From: Anaeromyxobacter dehalogenans
Lineage (GTDB): Bacteria > Myxococcota_A > UBA9042 > DTJE01
NCBI GenBank assembly: GCA_020722625.1
Contig: DYKK01000029.1
Coordinates: 1 to 9,277 of the forward strand
Reading direction: 5' to 3'
Length of the DNA stretch: 9,277 bases
Shown here: piece by piece, positions 6,413 through 9,277 of the stretch
Layout of the letters: each line of letters starts with the position of its first letter
Numbering within the stretch: position 1 is the first letter of the stretch
Program-made: the position numbers and the translations under genes
Notes under the pieces: generated by a model
Told to the model about the DNA's origin: nothing
Database searches by the model: none
The model's input: only the letters and a program-made list of their open reading frames with translations

Positions 6413-7614
6413 CGTTCCACCTTCAGATGGAGGGCCCCCGTGGGGCACACGCGGACGCACAACCCGCACCCCACGCAACGTTCCTCGTCAATCCGCGGGA
6501 GGCGATCCGAGTCGACCTGGATGGCCCCGTGGCCCCCGTCGCGGCAGGCCACGTGACACAGGTCGCAGCGTACGCACAGGGCCTCCGTGACCTCGGACCG
6601 CGCCCGCAGGTCCCCGGGAAGGTCCTCGTGACCGCGCAGGCGGGGGAGGGCGGCCCCGACCAGGTCCGAGACGTGCTCGATGCCGGCGTCCTCCATGAAG
6701 AAGGCGAGGCCGTCCACGAGGTCCTCGACCAGGTCAAAGCCGTGGTGCATCACCGCGGTCGCGAACTGGACGGTCCTCGCGCCGACCAGCAGGAACTCGA
6801 CCGCGTCCTTCCACGTGGTCGGTCCGCCCGTGCCCGTGATCGGCAGCGGCACGGCGCGCGCGATCTCCGCGATGGTGCGCAGGGTGATGGGCTTGATGGC
6901 CGGGCCGGACAGCCCGGAGTAGGTGGACTTCCCGTCCAGTCCCGGCGAGGGCGTGCGGGTCGCCACGTCGAAACCGGGCAGCGAGGGGATCGTGTTCGAC
7001 GCGCAGATCGCGTCGGCCCCACCCCGCTGAACGGCCTGCGCGACCTCCACGATGTCCGTGACCTGGGGCGTGATCTTGATGACCACCGGGCAGCGCCGGG
7101 CCGCGGCCTTGACCCATCCCGCCACGCGCTCCGTGGCCGCGAGGCTCTGGGCGAGCATGGCGCCGGGCCGCTCCCCCATGCTCCCCTGCGGGCACGAGAA
7201 CGAGCACTCGATGAAGTCGGCGCCCGCGGCCTCGAGCCGTTGCACGAGCGTCTGCCAGTCTTCCTGCCGGGAGCCCATGATGCTCGCGGCCACGACGTGG
7301 TCCGGGTACTCGCGCTTCAGGGCTTCCACCCGCCGCTCGACCACGTCAATGTGATGTTCCGAGATCAAATCAATGTTTCCGAGGGACGCGACGCGCTGCG
7401 GTCCCAGGTCGGTCGAGGATATCATGGGGTACTTGAGCGGGACCGGCGTGCCCTCGACCGACGTGGTCTTGAGCACGGCCCCGGCCCACCCCGCGTCGAA
7501 GGCCCGGCGGACCATGTCCAGGTCGTCGGTCGGCGGGGCGGCCGACAGAAGAAAGGGATGCTCGAAGCGGATCCCGCAGAAGTTCACCGAGAGGTCCATC
7601 CCGTAGGCTTTCAT
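6394..7614 (-). CDS. preA: PreA-like dihydropyrimidine dehydrogenase subunit (FMN, two [4Fe-4S])
   Basis: This 406-residue protein is close in length to E. coli PreA (411), the catalytic subunit that reduces uracil or thymine with electrons from PreT. Residues 1-325 form the FMN TIM barrel of the dihydroorotate/dihydropyrimidine dehydrogenase type, with FSCPQG (139-144), KITPQVTDI (180-188), SNT (206-208), SGPAIKP (236-242) and GTGG (261-264). The C-terminus is a two-cluster ferredoxin: Cys347, 350, 353, 357 and Cys380, 383, 386, 390. The catalytic cysteine found in mammalian enzyme after the SCP motif has no obvious counterpart in GERPGAMLAQ (147-156), so the substrate may not be a normal pyrimidine. 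The ATG overlaps the preT stop as ATGA, and a G-rich ribosome-binding stretch precedes it. The next gene is ssnA, not a dihydropyrimidinase, so the partner reaction differs from classical pyrimidine catabolism. Family is sure; the gene name denotes family, not proven substrate. Confidence 0.9.
   Translation of the reverse strand: MKAYGMDLSVNFCGIRFEHPFLLSAAPPTDDLDMVRRAFDAGWAGAVLKTTSVEGTPVPLKYPMISSTDLGPQRVASLGNIDLISEHHIDVVERRVEALKREYPDHVVAASIMGSRQEDWQTLVQRLEAAGADFIECSFSCPQGSMGERPGAMLAQSLAATERVAGWVKAAARRCPVVIKITPQVTDIVEVAQAVQRGGADAICASNTIPSLPGFDVATRTPSPGLDGKSTYSGLSGPAIKPITLRTIAEIARAVPLPITGTGGPTTWKDAVEFLLVGARTVQFATAVMHHGFDLVEDLVDGLAFFMEDAGIEHVSDLVGAALPRLRGHEDLPGDLRARSEVTEALCVRCDLCHVACRDGGHGAIQVDSDRLPRIDEERCVGCGLCVRVCPTGALHLKVERCAQPS
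6417..6423 (-). promoter_or_regulatory. Ribosome binding site of ssnA, inside preA
   Basis: AAGGTGG on the minus strand ends four bases before the ssnA ATG at 6412 and lies within the last codons of preA. It decides the ssnA start over the in-frame upstream ATG at 6478, which would overlap the preA ferredoxin-coding region more deeply without any recognisable ssnA family sequence. Confidence 0.65.
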
Positions 7615-8990
7615 GAGACCACCCCCCTGGGAAGTGCGGGCTCGTAGGGACCTGTCGGGGGCCGCAGGCCGAGGTGGGCCGCGATCGCGAGCCCGGCCCG
7701 CCGGCCCTCGGCCACGGACGCGACCACGGTCCGGCCGCACCCGGACGCGCAGTCTCCCCCGGCGAAGACGCCGGCCACGGACGTGGCTCCGGTCTCGGGG
7801 TCCACCTGGACGAGCCCCCGGGCGTCCCGTTTGAGGCCCGACAAGGCCCGGACCACGTCCGGGTCCGGGGCCTGTCCGATGGCCACGATCACGGTGTCCG
7901 CGACCAGGCGCGCTTCCGTCCCCGGCAGGTCCTCGGCGTTGTCCGGGACGAAGCGGCCGGGTTCCTTCCAACGGATGCCGATGGTTTCGATCAAGAAGAA
8001 CGCATCGGGTCCCCGCTGCAACCGCGTCACCCGCCGCCGGTTGAAGAAGCGCGCGCCCCGCTGCCACGCGCCGGCGATGTCCTCGCGGGTCGCCGGCATC
8101 TCGTCCGTGTTTTCGAGGCAGACGACCTCGACCTCGCGGGCGCCGGACCGGAGCGCGACCTCCGCGGAGTCCAGGGCCACGGACCCGCCGCCGATCACGA
8201 GGCACCGCGGACCCACGGCCGGCGGCGGACCGTGGAAGCGGGCGTGCCGGGCCGCGGCCTCCAGGAAGGGCAGGGCGTGCAGGACCCCGGGGACCTCCGA
8301 GACCCCGGCCAGGCGCGCGGCCTTCCACAGTCCCACCCCCAGGAACACGGCCCGGAACCCGCGCGAGAACAGGTCGTCGAGCGAGAAGTCGCGGCCCAGA
8401 GCGCGGCCCGGGGTGAGTTCGACGCCCGGACGCGCGAGGAGGGGCGAGACCTCGGCGTTCACGAAGGCGTACGGCATCCGCGCCTCGGGCACGCCGTACG
8501 CGAGCATCCCGCCCGGGGCCTCGCGCGCCTCGAAGACCGTGACGCGAGCCCCGCACCGCACCAGCGCGTCCGTGGCGGCGAGCCCCGCGGGCCCGGCCCC
8601 GACCACGGCCACCGCGGGCGCGTCCGAGGAGGGCCCCCCGGCCCGCGCGGCGCGGCGTGGATGCGCCATCTCGTGCGCCGCCGCGAACGTCTGGAGCGCC
8701 CCGATCCGGATCGGGTCCCGCAGGGCGTTGCGCAGGCACGCCCCCTCGCACAGCCGCTCCTTCGGGCACACGGCCCCGCAGATCCCCGCGAGGACGTTGG
8801 TCCTGCGGATCACCTCCAGGGCCCTGCGGGGGTTGTCGAAGCGCAGGGCGCGGATGAAGTGCATCACGTCCACCCCGGCCGGACACGCCGCGGTGCACGG
8901 CGCGTCGTGGCACATCAGGCAACGATGCGCCTCGGCCACGGCCTGGGCCGGCACCAGGCACGAAAGACCAGCGACGACCTGTTGAACCAT
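7611..8990 (-). CDS. preT: PreT-like NAD(P)H/FAD iron-sulfur oxidoreductase (GltD family)
   Basis: This protein of 459 residues would move electrons from NAD(P)H via FAD and two [4Fe-4S] clusters to the neighbouring PreA-like subunit. The N-terminal helical iron-sulfur domain has eight cysteines in the family spacing: Cys24, 27, 32, 36 and Cys71, 75, 81, 85. The FAD motif GAGPAG follows at 131-136, then GGMLAYGVPEARMP (160-173), the NAD(P)H-binding GGGSVALD (267-274), IGQAPDPD (371-378) and the second flavin motif GGD (411-413). E. coli PreT has about 412 residues; glutamate synthase small subunit (GltD) has the same fold, but no large subunit is present, and PreA follows directly with a 4-bp overlap. 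The ATG at 8990 is chosen over an upstream in-frame ATG at 9047 because GAGGAGG lies six bases before it and the upstream extension would overlap the promoter. It is the first gene of the predicted operon. The family is sure; NADH versus NADPH preference cannot be read by eye. Confidence 0.9.
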   Translation of the reverse strand: MVQQVVAGLSCLVPAQAVAEAHRCLMCHDAPCTAACPAGVDVMHFIRALRFDNPRRALEVIRRTNVLAGICGAVCPKERLCEGACLRNALRDPIRIGALQTFAAAHEMAHPRRAARAGGPSSDAPAVAVVGAGPAGLAATDALVRCGARVTVFEAREAPGGMLAYGVPEARMPYAFVNAEVSPLLARPGVELTPGRALGRDFSLDDLFSRGFRAVFLGVGLWKAARLAGVSEVPGVLHALPFLEAAARHARFHGPPPAVGPRCLVIGGGSVALDSAEVALRSGAREVEVVCLENTDEMPATREDIAGAWQRGARFFNRRRVTRLQRGPDAFFLIETIGIRWKEPGRFVPDNAEDLPGTEARLVADTVIVAIGQAPDPDVVRALSGLKRDARGLVQVDPETGATSVAGVFAGGDCASGCGRTVVASVAEGRRAGLAIAAHLGLRPPTGPYEPALPRGVVS

Positions 8991-8996
8991 CCCGTC

Positions 8997-9003
8997 CCTC
9001 CTC
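8997..9003 (-). promoter_or_regulatory. Ribosome binding site of preT
   Basis: GAGGAGG on the minus strand lies six bases before the ATG at 8990. It is the strongest Shine-Dalgarno sequence in the window and settles the start of the first operon gene. Confidence 0.85.
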
Positions 9004-9018
9004 GCACAGGCCGGGCCA

Positions 9019-9047
9019 AGTCTAGTCGAGGCCGGCCGGGTTGACAA
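9019..9047 (-). promoter_or_regulatory. Predicted sigma70-type promoter of the preT-preA-ssnA-PLP-dnaE operon
   Basis: On the minus strand TTGTCA (9047-9042, five of six consensus bases) is followed after 17 bases by TAGACT (9024-9019, four of six, with the key TA and final T kept). Transcription would begin near 9012, leaving a leader of about 22 bases that carries the GAGGAGG site of preT. Spacing and leader length are like those of the promoter at 273-245. No other convincing promoter was seen within the gene run, whose genes overlap or lie 20 to 23 bp apart. Confidence 0.6.
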
Positions 9048-9277
9048 CGTGGATTCGAATTCCCAAGGCGTCGTCCTCGAGGGCGGCCGCTGGGAGGAAC
9101 TCGCTCGTCACGTCTCCGATACGCCACTTGTGGGATGCCGCGCGATGGAGGCTACCCATGAACCCCGTTTCTTGCGACTGCGCCCGACCACGCGCGGCTG
9201 TAAGCGTTTGGCAGATTGAGCCGCAGGGGCTGGCTTTGTTCTGTCGGCTCCCAAACGTATTTTCCACTCTTATCAAT
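9048..9277. other. Lower-GC region upstream of the operon, no supported gene
   Basis: The GC level falls here, most clearly beyond 9150, compared with the coding part of the window. Two short open frames compete. On the plus strand an ATG at 9158 with GGAGG at 9147-9151 stays open for 40 codons to the window edge and could be the start of a divergent gene. On the minus strand a frame open from the edge ends at TAG 9024-9022; its last 45 codons (from ATG 9159) show a mildly coding-like base pattern (low GC at codon position 2, higher at 3), but it would run through the operon promoter. Neither encodes a sequence I recognise and neither has the strong GC third-position preference of the real genes. 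The segment may be regulatory, a gene remnant, or an RNA region. Confidence 0.4.
9205..9257. repeat. Nested hairpin (7 + 6 bp) upstream of the operon
   Basis: An outer perfect stem CGTTTGG (9205-9211) with CCAAACG (9251-9257) encloses a second perfect stem GAGCCG (9218-9223) with CGGCTC (9245-9250). The stems join directly on the right side and are separated by a 6-base bulge on the left; the apical loop is 21 bases. A G-T pair (9204/9258) can extend the outer stem. On the plus strand a short T-rich run (TATTTT, 9259-9264) follows, so it could be a weak terminator of a plus-strand transcript; on the minus strand no T-run follows. It could also be part of a structured RNA or a protein-binding site. 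It does not match a tRNA, a group II intron domain V or a riboswitch that I know. Confidence 0.5.

Noticed and set aside
6394..8961. Extension of preA to an 855-residue protein
   Set aside because: The extra part is the wrong frame of preT; family sequence begins at the ATG 7614, which overlaps the preT stop as ATGA.
7674..9044. Long plus-strand frames opposite preT, preA, ssnA and the PLP gene
   Set aside because: They are shadows of well-identified minus-strand genes in GC-rich DNA, with Arg/Pro/Gly-rich translations.
9050..9066. TTCGAAT motif resembling a tRNA T-loop
   Set aside because: On either strand the flanking bases cannot form a 5-bp T-stem, and no acceptor or anticodon arms are present nearby.
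9218..9250. GAGCCG...CGGCTC hairpin as group II intron domain V
   Set aside because: The length is similar, but the two-base bulge, GNRA-type loop and catalytic triad arrangement are missing and no reverse transcriptase is seen.
1..9277. CRISPR arrays, insertion sequences, rRNA or tRNA genes
   Set aside because: I saw no regularly spaced repeats, transposase, terminal inverted repeats of an element, or RNA gene signatures anywhere in the window.

Overview
The window is GC-rich bacterial DNA and nearly all of its coding is on the minus strand. A replicative DNA polymerase III alpha subunit (DnaE) and two promoters of the sigma70 -35/-10 type point to a bacterium rather than an archaeon. Most codons end in G or C. 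I cannot assign a phylum from the sequence. The catabolic enzymes are iron-sulfur flavoproteins of the kind common in anaerobes and facultative anaerobes, but that is only a hint about lifestyle.

Layout, read from right to left in the direction of transcription. Positions 9048-9277 are of lower GC and hold no gene I can support, but they do contain a nested hairpin. A promoter at 9047-9019 and a strong ribosome binding site at 9003-8997 start a tightly packed run of five genes. These are: a PreT-like FAD/NAD(P)H oxidoreductase (8990-7611); a PreA-like FMN/iron-sulfur dihydropyrimidine-dehydrogenase-family subunit (7614-6394, 4-bp overlap with preT); an SsnA-type aminohydrolase (6412-5069, 19-bp overlap with preA); a zinc-ribbon, PLP-dependent threonine-synthase-like enzyme (5045-3771); and dnaE (3750-280, 20 bp after the PLP gene). 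After dnaE, a new promoter at 273-245 serves a zinc-ribbon protein (210-1) that runs off the left edge.

How the genes may work together. PreT would take electrons from NAD(P)H through FAD and pass them over iron-sulfur clusters to PreA, which would reduce a nitrogen heterocycle at FMN. SsnA would then hydrolyse the reduced ring or its amidine or amide bond, and the PLP enzyme would process an amino acid product. E. coli has a comparable set: YgfK (as I remember it, one large protein combining these oxidoreductase modules) lies next to SsnA, with a PLP ammonia-lyase (YgeX) in the same region, in a cluster linked to anaerobic purine breakdown. The window therefore looks like a compact variant of a reductive purine or pyrimidine ring-opening pathway. 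YgfK appears to be replaced by a PreT/PreA pair, and YgeX by a threonine-synthase-like protein. Linkage of this set to dnaE is unusual. The enzyme families are well supported; the substrate and the pathway are inference.
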